In this document: positions 22,894 to 34,383 of the stretch, one piece after another | Layout: every line of letters starts with the position of its first letter | How positions within the stretch are numbered: position 1 is the first letter of the stretch | Source of the DNA: Thinopyrum elongatum | Lineage: Eukaryota; Streptophyta; Magnoliopsida; Poales; Poaceae | Direction: 5' to 3' | DNA length: 64,000 nucleotides | Assembly: GCA_011799875.1 (NCBI GenBank) | Contig: CM022302.1 | Span: 182,024,942 to 182,088,941, forward strand | Position numbers and translations under genes: made by a program | The notes under the pieces: model-generated | Seen by the model: only the letters and a program-made list of their open reading frames with translations | The model's database searches: none | Told to the model about the DNA's origin: nothing

Positions 22894-22943
22894 AACTGAT
22901 GTACTCCATTACCCCGCAAAAAAAAAAAACTGATGTACTCCAT
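22894..22943 (+). mobile_element. Micro-retroposition footprint 2 (poly-A)
   Basis: The direct repeat AACTGATGTACTCCAT (16 bp; the leading A bases are ambiguous with the tail) flanks a short insert that reads TACCCCGC followed by a run of A. It has the same 'CCCGCAAAA' 3' end as the footprint at 20430-20447, so both appear to be minimal copies of one retroposon family. Confidence 0.7.
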
Positions 22944-23050
22944 CAAATGTTAGCCATGTGAAAACGGTCATTGAACTTACACTGTTACTCTATAAGCTAA
23001 GAGCGAGCTTCATTCACATCAACGTTATAGATGGCCGGCCTCAATTTTCC

Positions 23051-23458
23051 GGGGGGAGACTAGAATAGAATCTGCTTTTTAGGTGAGATCATGGGATCAA
23101 CAATTTTTTTTTCCATATTTAGGCAATCCAAAAAATTCTGAAATTATTTGACAACATACCTATGATGTATATCTACAACTCAAAAAAAAAAAAATCAGTT
23201 CAAAACTCGGTCTACAATTGGAGATACAAAAATGACAAATTCAGCTGTAATGTCAGCTTTGGGTGAATAGTGTACATTCGATTTTGTCTTTTTTGTTTCT
23301 GTAAGTGTAGTCTGAATTAGGAGCTGAAACTTTTGAGAGTACATCAAACATGGATGTGTGTCTTCAAATTATTTCAGAATTTTTGAACATGTTTTATATC
23401 TTCAAAAAGATTGATCTCATTGATTTCACCTAAGGGCAGTTCCTATACTAGTCTCCCC
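23051..23458. mobile_element. MITE with long inverted repeats
   Basis: The left end GGGGGGAGACTAGAATAGAA and the inverted right end GGGGAGACTAGTATAGGAAC pair over about 50 bases. The pairing continues inward through 'aggtga(g/a)atca'. The middle is AT-rich and non-coding. The flanks 'caattttcc' and 'taattttct' could be a diverged 9-bp duplication, which would fit Mutator-like elements. Confidence 0.65.
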
Positions 23459-23889
23459 TAATTTTCTGCCGTTTGTTGGCGCTTGGAGCACACTGTACAT
23501 GCGCCCGGATCAAATTATTAAAGAATGAAAAGTAGAGGCAAAAGAGAGAACCAGCGCGACAATAGCCAGCCGACGCATTGTCTCAACTCTCAAGTCCCTT
23601 TTCGACCGGTTGCAGGTTTCCGTACATATAGAAAATTCAATGCACGAACCGTTTATCTGTGTTCCAGACCTTCGTTAGGCACGGCCAGCTAGCAGCTGAT
23701 TGCGGCCGCACGTTATGAGAGCCCACATACGCTGAGCTCCACACCAACACAAATGGTTGGATTTCATATGCGTGGTGCAACTACAAACCTGTCATACTCA
23801 AAGCAACCTGTACTGTGGGCGGAGCATTGCCTCCTGCAAACCATGCAACAGCGACTGCCGTCGTAATAAGTTTGTACCTCCACCTTCTA

Positions 23890-24046
23890 CTCCCTCCGTT
23901 CCTAAGTAAATATAAGTTTTTTTAGATTCTAATATAGACTACACACAGAACAAATGAGTGAATCTATACTCTTATATACCTATATATGTTCGTATATAGT
24001 CTATATTAAAATCTCTAAAAAGACTTATATTTAGAAACGGTCGGAG
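23890..24046. mobile_element. Stowaway MITE
   Basis: A 157-bp hairpin element starting CTCCCTCCGTTCCTAAG and ending with the matching inverted arm CGGTCGGAG, between TA duplications at 23888-23889 and 24047-24048. Its arms match those of the MITE in ARP4 intron 17, so the two belong to the same family. Confidence 0.92.
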
Positions 24047-24342
24047 TACTTTCAATCATCTTCTGCTTCTTGGTAAGAGTAATTTCAATAAACGCCTCCA
24101 AATGTTTGAACCCAACAATCTGAACATTGTTAGCCATCCAACACAGTGTGTACATCGTCAACTCAGCCTCGAACCCCACCACAAATCCATTTTCTCCCTC
24201 TCTCTCCTCTCATCATTGGACAAGGTACGAGTATTTGGTGGATATAGTTGGATGATCTTCGGCCCGCTGTTCACAGACACATTTTAAGGTGTCCGTGAAT
24301 ATTTGATGATGTCCAATAGATGATTCGTATTGGAGTTGTCAA

Positions 24343-24935
24343 CGGACAACACCAAATGTCCGTGGCTATGTTCGGACGTGTCTGCGGACAGTGGTACAAG
24401 AGCCGACCGTCCAACCGGAGTCATCAAATCTGAACAATGGGCCAATGACGAACGGTGGGCCAGGTGGACCTATAGGAAAAAACACATGGAAGACACGGAC
24501 AACACCAAATGTCTGTGGCTACGTTCGGACGTGTCTGCGGACAGTGGTACAGGAGCCGGCAGTCTAATCGGAGTCATCAAATCTGAACAGTGGGCCAACG
24601 ACGAACCGTGGGCCAGGCGGACCTATAGGAAAAAGCACTTGGAAGACACGGACAACACCAAATGTCTGTGGCTACGTTCGGACGTGTCTGCGGGCAGTGG
24701 TACAGGAGCCGGCCGTCCAACCGAAGTCATCAAATCTGAATAGTGGGCCAGGCGAACCTGTAGGAAAAAGCACATGAAAGACACGGACAACACCAAATGC
24801 CCGTGGCTACGTTCGGATGTGTCTGCAGACAGTGGTACAGGAGCCGGCCGTCCAACTGAAGTCATCAAATCTGAACAGTGGGCCAATGATGAACCGTGGG
24901 CCAGACGGACCTATAGGAAAAAGCACATGGAAGAC
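24343..24935. repeat. 153-bp tandem repeat, four copies
   Basis: Copies start with 'cggacaacaccaaatg' at 24343, 24496, 24649 and 24784. The third copy has lost 18 bp, which makes a 135-bp step. Because 153 and 18 are multiples of three, the plus frame stays open across 137 codons and encodes a 51-residue repeat (DNTKC-W-CSDVSADSGT). I see no promoter, and translation is doubtful. Confidence 0.9.
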
Positions 24936-25739
24936 ATGTGACCCAACTAACAAGTTGCCAGGCGAACATCTGGACGCCCCCTAACCTCCTCCAGGTTTGG
25001 TACCGACATAGGCCATCTCTGTGGCCCAGACTGCTCCGTGGACATTTGATATTCCTGGTTTTTTCTTCTTCAGCTGGCTCACACCCTTTTCTATTAGTTC
25101 TTCTTTTGCGAGAGAACTTCCAATCTATTCATCAACATGTCATGACAGTATGAAGAACACCAGAAATAATAAAAATTTCATCTGGGTCCATCGACCACCT
25201 AGCGACGATTACAAGGCTGGAGCGAGCCGAAGGCGCGCCGCCGTCATCGGCCCTCCTTCACCGGAGCCGGGCAAAACTTGTTGTAGTAGACAGTCGGGAA
25301 GTCGTCGTGCTAAGGCCCAATAGGATCAACACATCAGAACAGCAACCGTCGCCGATGAAGAGAAGCATAGATCGAAAGAATCCAACTTGTAGACACACGA
25401 ACGTAGCCTTCACACGCCTTCCGATGACGTTCTACGCACCGCCGGAACGGGGACTAGGCGGAGAGGACCTTATTCCAACTACAGGGAGCCGCCACCACCT
25501 CGTCATCCTGAGCAGGACACAAACCCTAAAAAACCCAGGAAATCGGTAACTGGTAGCTGTTCGGTCGGCTTGGGAGTATCGATTAATTGGTGAATCGGCC
25601 TATTAACTGCATTAATCGGTCCACCATTCACTACTGCAGGATGGTCCAAATGCGACAGTTCAATCAGAGACACTTCGACGAAACTGTGTGTGATTGATCA
25701 ATCACAAACGGTGATGTAATAAAACCGTAAAAAAAGATG

Positions 25740-26090
25740 CAAAACGTTTGCGATGGCGGTGACATCAAACACGGTTCAGATTAGAGTTGCGTGTGCGATG
25801 CGTGGCAAACAGTTAATCCAGAAGAACTGTTTGCGATGAGGCAGAACAACAGAAATGGGCAGCCAGATGAGGGTGTGTGCGATATACGGCATACAGTTCA
25901 CTAGGATGAACTGTGTGCGATTAGGCAGCACAATAGAAATGGTCAGCCAGATCAAGGTGTGTGCGATGGAGGGCATACAGTTCACTCAGATGAACTGTTT
26001 GCGATGAGCCAAGACAATAGAAATAGTTCAACTGAACAAGATGTGTGTGATACGCGGCAAACAGGTCCGTAATCAGAAATGTGTGCGAAG
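25740..26090. repeat. CACTA left sub-terminal repeats, 84-bp period
   Basis: Units begin 'aactgt(t/g)tgcgat' at 25825, 25909 and 25993, exactly 84 bp apart, with degenerate copies on both sides. Each also contains 'gtgtgcgat' and 'catacagttcact'. These are probable binding sites for the element's transposition proteins. Confidence 0.85.
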
Positions 26091-26268
26091 ACCAATAATA
26101 ACACAGACGATTGCTGCTAACACCGAGCCGGGCGGGATGCGAGCAGAGCGCGCCGTGGCCGCCTCAACCGCGAGCAACCACACGCATAGAGCAGTTAAAC
26201 ACGCAGGGAATGATCGTCTACAAGCTGGCCGGCAGTTGCGTCGCTGCGTAGAGAGCGGCCGTGTGCTA

Positions 26269-26475
26269 CTACCTCCGTCTTGGTCTATTAGTCCCCTTTA
26301 TATTCTGTGTCATATTTTGACCTTAACTTTAACCAATAAAATATTAATGCATGTTATTAAAATTATATAATTGGAAACTATGTTCAAATACAAATCCAAC
26401 GATATAATCTTTGACGACATGCATTCGTATTTTATTAGTTAAATCCTACTTATAAACCAGGACGGGGCCGGGTAG
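26269..26475. mobile_element. Stowaway-like MITE inside the CACTA
   Basis: The element starts CTACCTCCGTCTTGG and ends, inverted, CTACCCGGCCCCGTCCTGG, between TA duplications at 26267-26268 and 26476-26477. It is 207 bp, AT-rich in the centre and non-coding. Confidence 0.8.
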
Positions 26476-26699
26476 TAGGTAATAAAATCACAAACGTTTT
26501 TTTATTAACCGTATGTGTACGTGTCCTTTCGTCCTCCTCTTGCACGTCTTGTCACCCCGCTGCCGCAGACGGCTTCGAGCGCAAGCTTGAGCAGCGCGCG
26601 GGGGCGTTCTTTTGGCCAAACGGTGGTGAGCCCGTTCCCGCGCAAGCTTCCTGCCCGACTCGGTGAAATCCCCCAAAATCCCAATGCTTACCAGCCTGC

Positions 26700-26707
26700 T
26701 ATATAAA
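26700..26707 (+). promoter_or_regulatory. TATA box of CACTA ORF 1
   Basis: TATATAAA lies 82 bases upstream of the ATG at 26789, at the distance expected for a short plant leader. It supports real transcription of the 257-aa frame. Confidence 0.65.
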
Positions 26708-26788
26708 CCTTCACGGCCAACGAGTCCTGCGTCGCATTTTCCCCTCCCTCCCTGTAGCTTATCTCGTCTACTTCTCCCACAATCGCCA

Positions 26789-27562
26789 ATGGCATCGGTC
26801 CATCGTCGTCGCTCAACCACTCCGCCGTCATCAGAGGACAGCTCCAGTTGGGAGGCTACACCGCGGCGGCGGCTTAGTCCTGGGCGTAGTGTAGTGCGCG
26901 TGGCATCCCTCCTATTGGCTGTGCGCGGAACACCCACCACACGCTCCGTCGCCGCTGCCCGTCGGCAGCTGTTGCCGGCCACCGTTGCCGCCAGCCCACC
27001 GTCTGCCGTCGTGGCCGCCACACCACCGTCGAAAGTCAGGGCCATCGCCCGCTCCGCCGCCGCGGCCCGAAGGCGGGAGGTGGCCGTCGTGGCCGCCACC
27101 CCACTGCCGACCATCGTGGCCATCACCCCCTCCGCCACCGCGGCCCGAAGACAGGAGGTGGTGGTCGTGGCCGCCACCCCATCGTCAGACGCCGTGGCCG
27201 CCAGGCCACCGTCGACCGCCGGGGTCATCACCCGCTTCGCCACCGCCGCCCGAAGGCGGGAACCGGAGGTGGAGGCCCGCACGTGCGTCAGCGACCTTGC
27301 ACGCTACATCGAGTTCCTGCGGGAGGAGGAGGAGTGCCTCGTCGAGCACGCAAAGAGCCTTACCGCCGCCGTGGCCACAGCACACGCCGACGCAGAGGCG
27401 AGGAATCAAGAGATCTATGAGGAGTCCCGCCGCTTCGAGAGGGGTCGTCTGAAGCGGCAGAGGGCGTTCGAGGTGAGCGTCGCTGAAGGTGCAGCAGCGG
27501 CAGGCACCGTATTGCAGTTGTCCAGCTCGTCGGTAGACTCGTCCTCCTCTGCCTCTTACTGA
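26789..27562 (+). CDS. CACTA ORF 1, Ala/Val-rich coiled-coil protein (257 aa)
   Basis: A single-exon frame with a TATA box in front and no stop. Its N-terminus is Ser/Arg-rich. The middle (about residues 50-170) consists of three imperfect repeats of roughly 36 residues built around 'VVAATP' and 'TAARRxE'. The C-terminal third (DLARYIEFLREEEECLVEHA onward) is strongly helical and coiled-coil-like, and it ends in a Ser-rich tail. I do not recognise the family. Similar short Ala-rich helical frames at 34384-34998 and 35548-36041 in the same element suggest a related accessory group. A strongly overlapping minus-strand frame (26488-27282) exists but lacks promoter support. An artefact of GC-rich repeats is possible. 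Confidence 0.5.
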   Translation: MASVHRRRSTTPPSSEDSSSWEATPRRRLSPGRSVVRVASLLLAVRGTPTTRSVAAARRQLLPATVAASPPSAVVAATPPSKVRAIARSAAAARRREVAVVAATPLPTIVAITPSATAARRQEVVVVAATPSSDAVAARPPSTAGVITRFATAARRREPEVEARTCVSDLARYIEFLREEEECLVEHAKSLTAAVATAHADAEARNQEIYEESRRFERGRLKRQRAFEVSVAEGAAAAGTVLQLSSSSVDSSSSASY

Positions 27563-28035
27563 GCGTGCTCGGCAGAGGAGAGGCTGCTGGAAGTAGTACA
27601 AAGCCCCTCCGTAGTAGTAGTATTTAGGGGCTATTTTGTTCAGTTCATCTGACTATAGATGTGGTGGAACTGTACAATGTACTTAAAATTGGCTAGTATA
27701 TATAGTTGAACTAGCTATTTCAGTACATGGTTGGCAACAATTGGGGAAAAGTTTGGTCGGTTCAGCTGTCGAGTTGAACTGTTTGTATAAAAGAACGACT
27801 GCTTAATCTATGAATGAAATGTATGCTTAATTACTGAATTTTAGTTGCAAAAATTAGATAGTGCTAGTGATTTTTAGCTGCATATTTTGACAAATGGCAG
27901 TGTTACAAGGTTGACAAACGGCAATGTTACTAGATCAACAAATGTCAATCTTTCCAGTTTGATAAATGGCAATATAGAATATACCCAATATGAGAGACGC
28001 AAATCTTACCAAATTGTCTGTACGTGCGGTTGCAC
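27563..28035. repeat. CACTA internal spacer with short repeats
   Basis: The 3' flank of ORF 1 is AT-rich. From 27887 to 27975 a unit of about 23-25 bases ('gacaaa(t/c)ggcaatgttac') occurs four times. No gene is seen. Confidence 0.6.
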
Positions 28036-28470
28036 ACGGGTCATCCGAAAAAACTATTTTCGTTGAAGGGAGGTACAAATCCTGCTTGCCAGATTTTCTC
28101 TTGGCTTAGCGCCGAAGTCTCGCTTTGCATACCGTATTCAATCTGAACTGTTTGCGTTGAAGAGATGCACAAATCCTGCGCGGCGAATTTTCCCTTGGCT
28201 TACTGGGGAAGACCATAACTCTCACTTTGCATACGGGTGTTCTATCTAAAACATTTGCGAACAAGAGCTGCACAAATCCTGCTTGGCACATTTTCCCTTG
28301 GCTTACTTGGGAAGCTGTCGGTTTACTTACGGGTGTTCTATCTAAAACGTTTGCGATTAAGAGGTGCACAAATTCTGCTTGACATATTTTCCCTTGGCTG
28401 CGTGGGGAAGCTGTCGGTTTGCATACGCGTGTTCTAACTAAAACGTTTGCGATGAGTGTTTTATATTTAA
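28036..28470. repeat. 97-bp tandem repeat in CACTA
   Basis: Four units marked by 'acaaatcctgc' or 'acaaattctgc' at 28075, 28169, 28272 and 28368. Each unit carries 'tttgcgat'-like motifs related to the sub-terminal repeats and the phrase 'ttttcccttggct'. Confidence 0.85.
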
Positions 28471-28688
28471 AAACTATTGACCTTTTTTTTAAAGAAAATC
28501 GTTTGATAAGTCTGTACATTCAGAGAGAAAGACACAAGTTCGTTCAAACCATATCTTTCATTCAGTCACACTGCGAATTTATATTCATATGATCGAGATA
28601 CAATATTAAACCCAACTGAAAGACTAGTGACAGATGTTCCTTCTGCGCTATGGCGTTGGTGGAGGTCTGCGGGAGGGAATGGCCCGTA

Positions 28689-28883
28689 TTAAACTGCGGC
28701 TTGGGCGCCATTAATGGAGAGGATGCGAGCAAGGCGGACGACCATGGAAGTCAAAGGGCCCACTTCCCCTTGAGCCTGCGCGGCGTACAACTCGCACGCT
28801 TCCCGGTGAGCCTGCGCATTGGAGTACAACTCGCACGCCTCCCGTTCAGTCAAGCACCTGTCCGCACGGCACCTCCTAGCCAT
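28689..28883 (-). CDS. Small CACTA ORF, possible 64-aa protein
   Basis: A GC-rich minus-strand frame beginning MARRCRADRC with a repeated 'REACELY' phrase (residues 15-21 and 28-34). It could start upstream at 28931, but the internal ATG is the first within GC-rich sequence. It is Ala/Arg-rich and helical like the other ORFs in this element. No family recognised; may be a fragment or chance. Confidence 0.25.
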   Translation of the reverse strand: MARRCRADRCLTEREACELYSNAQAHREACELYAAQAQGEVGPLTSMVVRLARILSINGAQAAV

Positions 28884-29039
28884 TAAAAGAGCGAGGCATG
28901 GCGTCACGTGAATGGTTAATAGAACACACACGATTTAAATTATACAAAACGTTTGAGATGTTAAAGTGGCAGCTATTTATTTCAAAATGCCTTTGTTGGC
29001 TGTTATTCGAGTGCGCCTTCTCTCAAAATGAACACGAAA

Positions 29040-32000
29040 AATACCACAACATGGCGGGTGCCATTCCATGATAGCATGCCAAGTTTCATGAATTTCAGAC
29101 GAGTTTTGGATTTACTAGAATTTAAAAACAAAGTATCTCAACGTTTTGCCGGCAATCAACGGTGCCCTGGTGTTTGAAATTCATTCTCATTTCTTGCATG
29201 GGACCTAAGCATGCACCCAAGGACACACATTTTATTTTTCAATCCATTTTTCTGCACTGGAGCATGTGCATGTAGTTCAAATTTAAATTATGCACATAAA
29301 ATGCCTAGAAAACCCAGTTAATGTATAAAAATATCGTAGCGAACCCCCAAAAATCCCAAAAATTGACACAACACTCGTGTTGTTCTATGTTGACACTAGA
29401 AAAATTTTGAAAGTAAGAAGAGGCAACGGATATCGTTTCGTCCCCAAAGGTGGCACGTTCCCTACCGAAACCATCAGGATTGTTATCAGAAGCTTATACC
29501 CAAACCTGCCCCAAATGGGACAAAAATTTTACCACAGCATGTTGATGCCGCTACATGATAGCATGCCAAGTTTCATGAATTTCAGACGAGTTTTGGATTT
29601 ACTAGAATTTAAAAACAAAGAATCTCAACGATTGCGGCCCAGCGACGGTGGCAAGGTGCTTGACATTCATTCCCATTTCTTGCATGGGACCTAAGCATGC
29701 ACCCAAGGACACATATTTGTTTTTTCAACAAATTTATATGCACTGGAGCATGTGCATGTAGTTCAAATTTGAATTATGCACATAAAATGACTGGAAAACC
29801 CAGTTAATGTATAAAAATGTCTAAACAAACCCCGAAAAATTCCAAAATTTAACACATCACTCCTGTTGTTCTATGTTGACACTAGAAAAAATTTGAAAGC
29901 AAGAAGAGGCAACGGATATCGTTTCGTCCCCAAAGGTGGCACGTTCCCTACCGAAACCACCAGGCTTTGTTGTGAGAAGCTTATACCCAAACCTGCCCCA
30001 AATGGGACAAAATTTTTACCACGGCATGTTGGTGCCGCTCCATGATAGCATGCCAAGTGAAAGGATCTAGATGACGACTAGAGGGGGGGGTGAATAGGCG
30101 TTTTAAAACTGTTACAGATTTGGCTTTATCCTAATGCGGAATTAAACTAAACGGATACCTTTCAAGCACAAAACCTAAATATGCTAGGCTCAACTAAGTG
30201 CACCAACAATCTATGCTAAACAAGATAGGCACTTAAGGAAACTAGCAAGCACAAACTATATCACAAGATATGGAAATGTAGGAACAACTAAGCAATTCAA
30301 CTAGCACAAGATATATCAATATGAGCAAGTATGAATTGCGGTAAGTAAAGGGTGAGGGTATGAGATAACCACAAGTGAGTCGGAGATGCGGATTTATCCC
30401 GAAGTTCACACTCGTGAGAGTGCTAATCTCCGTTAGAGCGGTGCCGAAGCCAAAGCTTCGGGGCGCCACCAAGTGGCTCACCGTATTCTCCCTTTCGAGT
30501 CACCCCCAACGGATGAGCCTCGATTCACTCGGGGTTGGTCTTGAAGGCGACCACCACACCTTTACAAACTTCTCCGGAGCACACCACAAGCAAGGAAGCT
30601 TCCGGAGGAACCTTGACCACTTAGGCCACTTCAACACCCTTCCCCGGAGCACACCACAAGAGGAAGCTTCCGGGGGAACCTTGACCACCTAGGCCACTTC
30701 ACATTCTTCACAATATGTCACCAAACCGTCTAGGAGGCGAAAGCCTCCAAGAGTAATAAACTCACAAGCTCTCACTCGAACTAATCGATGCGGGGAGCTC
30801 AAACCAATGCAACAAATGCAATGCAAGGTTAAGCAACAAATGCTCAACCCACTCTCTCAATCTCACAAGATGCAACTCAAGAAAGTAGGAGATTGAAGAG
30901 AGGGGATGCATTGGATAGGATCAACAAATGGCTCACAAATCCATCCACAAATCCCCCTTCACATAGAGGGGAGATAGGGGTTTGGGAGAGGTGGAGAGAG
31001 GCTCAAAATGGTGTTTAGAAGGTGTGTGACCAGCCCCCAAACCGGAGGGGGGACGCAGCCCTTAAATAGCCAAACACAGAAACTAGCCGTTGGGGCTCAA
31101 CGGGCATTTCCTGGGCACCCCGTGCACACGGGGTCCCGTGTGCACGGTACAAGTCCGTGTCCACGGGGTACCCCAGGACAGCCAGCAACAGCCCACTCAA
31201 ACGATGATAACTTTGGCATACGGACTCCGAATTCGATGATCTTGGGCTCGTTTTGAAGCTATGGAAAAGCCCAAGGTCCTCACATAGAGAACCACCCAAG
31301 ATCAACAATAAAGAATGATGAAAGTAATGCAAATGTTTGAGCTCTCTACATGCGACGTGATCAAGCTACTTGCCCGAGAGTCCCCCTTGATAGTACGGCT
31401 ATCGAACCTATAATCCGGTCTCCCACCAAGCACTATGAGACCGGCAAAACTAGGAAAACCTAGCTAAGTTATACCTTTGCCTTGCATATTCAACTTGAGC
31501 TTGATGATGACTTTAATGCTTGCCTCAAGTTGGAATCCTTTTCTTGTCCACAACCACTTGGTGAAGATACTCGAATTGCTTCCTCATATTGTAATGAGGG
31601 AAGCCTTAACTTAAGCCCGCCTTCACATGTGCATTATCATGATGTGGACTGCAAGCTTCAAAGCATATAACCTCCGGCTTCTCATCTTGCACTTGGACTC
31701 CTCGAACCCGATGACCATCACCTCTTGATGTCATCCACACATAGGCTACTTGAAATCTTTCCTTTTGTTGCAAGCCCATGAGAAACACCTAACCCACATA
31801 GACATAACAAACACATAGCATGGGTTAGGTAACAAAGCACAATTCACAGTTACTTACCATACCACTAGATCACTTGATCTCATGTGGTACAATGTTTGTG
31901 CTTTGTGGGTTGACCACTTAGATATAATCTTTGAGCTTCATCTTGGTCAACCAACATCTTTACTTCAAGCTCCATCTTGGTTTCTTGAAAGCCACAATGA

Positions 32001-34080
32001 ACTCTTCATTTCCCTTCATTGCTTCAAGACTATATCACCAAAGACTCTTTCAAGACCATATCAAGTTCCACTATGAATATCATCTTGGTCACCACTTGCC
32101 CTTCTAAGAACTCCATCACAAGCTCTTGAGAGGCACCATGAATTCTTCACTCTAGTTGCTTGCTTCAAGACTTGATCAACCGAAACCCAACACATGAGCT
32201 CACCATGATCTTGTCTTGAAACCATAACTCAAATTCTTCTTTTTGATTATTCTCTCAAGCCTTGATCCTCAGAAGCCCAAATATGTCAATCTTTGAGATC
32301 CTCCAAAGAACTGAAACCTCACTGGATATGGGATCTCGAGAGCCAACACCTAGGCCCCGTGAGCACGGGGTATCCAGAGAGTTGACACTTGACCCCGTGC
32401 ACACGGTACAAGCCCGTGTGCAAGGGGTATCCAGAGAGGGATACCATGAGGACTTCTTCGGATGCTTTGATGGCAATCTTCACATAACAACCCAAATAAC
32501 TTCAAGCATCACTATGGAACATATCTTCATATAAGATCCAATGCACTTGATGCTCCATAGGAATTGTCATTTAATACCAAAGCTTAGAGCACATATAACT
32601 TCATCTATATGGACTTCATCCTTGATTCCATCCAATATCCTTGAGACACTATCTTCATATATATGGACTTCATCCTTGATTTAGTCCAATATCCTTGTGG
32701 CACCATCTATGGACAACCCTTCAAATATATCTCACTGAAAACATTAGTCCATGGAGATTGTCATTCAGTTACCAAAACCACACTTAGGGGCTAGATGCAC
32801 TTTCACCAAGTTTCATGAATTTCAGACGAGTTTTGGATTTACTAGAATTTAAAAACCATGTATCTCAATGTTTGCGGCCGAGCGACAGTGGCAAGGTGTT
32901 TGGCATTCATTCCCATTTCTTGCATGGGACCTAAGCATGCAACCAAGAGCACAGATTTGATTTTTCAGTCAATTTATATGCAATGGAGCATGTGCCTGTA
33001 GTTCAAATTTGAATTATGCACATAAATGCATAGAAAACTCAGTTAATGTATAAAAATGTCCAAACGAACCCCGAAAAATTCTAAAATTTAACACAACACT
33101 CATGTTGTTCTATGTTGACAGTAGATTTTTTTTTTGAAATCAAGAAGAGGCAACAGACATCGTTTCGTCTAGAAAGGTGAAACATTCCCTAACGTAACCA
33201 CGAGGCTTGTTGTGAGAAGCTCTGGTTTGTGAGAAGCTTATACCCAAACCTACCCCAAATGGGACTATATTTTTACCACGGCATGTTGATGCCGTTCCAT
33301 GATATCATGTCAAGTTTCATGAATTTCAGACGACTTTTCGATTTACTAGAATTTAAAAACCATGTATCTCAATGTTAGCGGCCGAGCGACGGTGGCAAAG
33401 GTGTTTGACATTTATTCCCATTTCTTGCATGGGACCTACACTTGCAACCAAGGACACACATTTGATTTTTCAACCCGTTTATATGCACTAGAGCATATGC
33501 ATGTAGTTCAAATTTGAATTATGCATATAAATGCATAGAAAACTCAGTTAATGTATAAAAATGTCCTAGCTAACCACGAAAAATCCCAAAAAATGACACC
33601 ATACTCCTGTTGTTCTACGTTGACACTAGAAAATTTTTAAAATTAAGAAGAGGCAACAGATATCGTTCCGTCCACAAAGGTGACACGTTTCCCTACCGGA
33701 ACCATGAGGCTTCTTGTGAGAAGCTTATACCACCTACCCCAAATGGGACAATATTTTTTTACCCTAACATGTTGATGCCATTCCATGATAGCATGCCAAG
33801 GTTCATGAATTTCAGACGAGTTTTGGATTTACGAGAATTACAAAAGCAAGTACCTCAACATTGCCGGAGAGCCACGGCGCCGTGGTGTTTGAAATTCATT
33901 CTCATTTCTTGCATGGGACATAAGCATCAATCCATGGACACATATATGATTTTACAACCCATTTTGGTGCACCGGAGCATGTGCATGTAGTTTAATTTTG
34001 AATTGTGCACCTGAAATGCCTAGAAAACCAAGTTAATGTATAAAAATGTCCAAACGAACCTGAATAATTCCAATTTTTTT
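29040..34080. repeat. 490-bp tandem repeat, five copies, split by a solo LTR
   Basis: The marker 'tttcatgaatttcagacg' (with small changes) recurs at 29083, 29571, 32811, 33315 and 33801. The third unit is interrupted at 30058 by a 2.75-kb LTR and resumes at 32806. Steps are 488, about 488, 504 and 486 bp. Units contain partly open frames (29377-29694, 105 codons; 33610-33990, 126 codons) with a shared 'MNFRRVLDL' phrase. They differ by stops and indels in other units, so no coding role is supported. Confidence 0.9.
30058..32805 (-). mobile_element. Solo Copia LTR (SIRE-type), 2.75 kb
   Basis: The segment runs from TGAAAGGATC to GCACTTTCA with perfect CCAAG target duplications at 30053-30057 and 32806-32810. 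On the minus strand it starts TGAAAGTGCATCTAGCCCC, a known-looking SIRE-type LTR start. There is no internal region or primer-binding site, so it is a solo LTR left by recombination. It contains GC-rich palindromic phrases 'cccgtg(t/c)gcac' at 31120-31170 and 32355-32430, and several frames with no recognisable product. Confidence 0.92.
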
Positions 34081-34383
34081 AACGACACACCTATAGTTGC
34101 ATGTTCACTGCAGATAAAAGTTCTAGCAATTCAAACACCCTCCTTTGCCGCTGTGACCCCATTATGTAATTCAAATCAAGACGAAAAATCAAGTAGATCG
34201 CACACATTTAATTATCATCAACCGTGTGAGATGCAGCACAAAATATCTTGGAGTACCGTCGGAGTATAGTACGCATATGGCTTACGCGAGAAGGTGCGTC
34301 GACTACAGTCCACAGCCGGCGTGTCGAGCACACTAGTTCGCTCCCTAAATATCATTTCACTGTTCAATCGTTGCCGGTGAAAG

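Noticed and set aside
25776..26090. CRISPR-like array suggested by evenly spaced repeats
   Set aside because: Repeats are the sub-terminal array of a plant CACTA; spacers are themselves repeated and the genome is eukaryotic.
26488..27282. 264-codon minus-strand frame over CACTA ORF 1
   Set aside because: The plus strand has a TATA box, correct ATG distance and a coiled-coil end; the minus frame is its shadow in GC-rich repeats.
30242..30692. Short frames in the solo LTR
   Set aside because: They fall in LTR sequence shared with other SIRE-type LTRs and show no domain.
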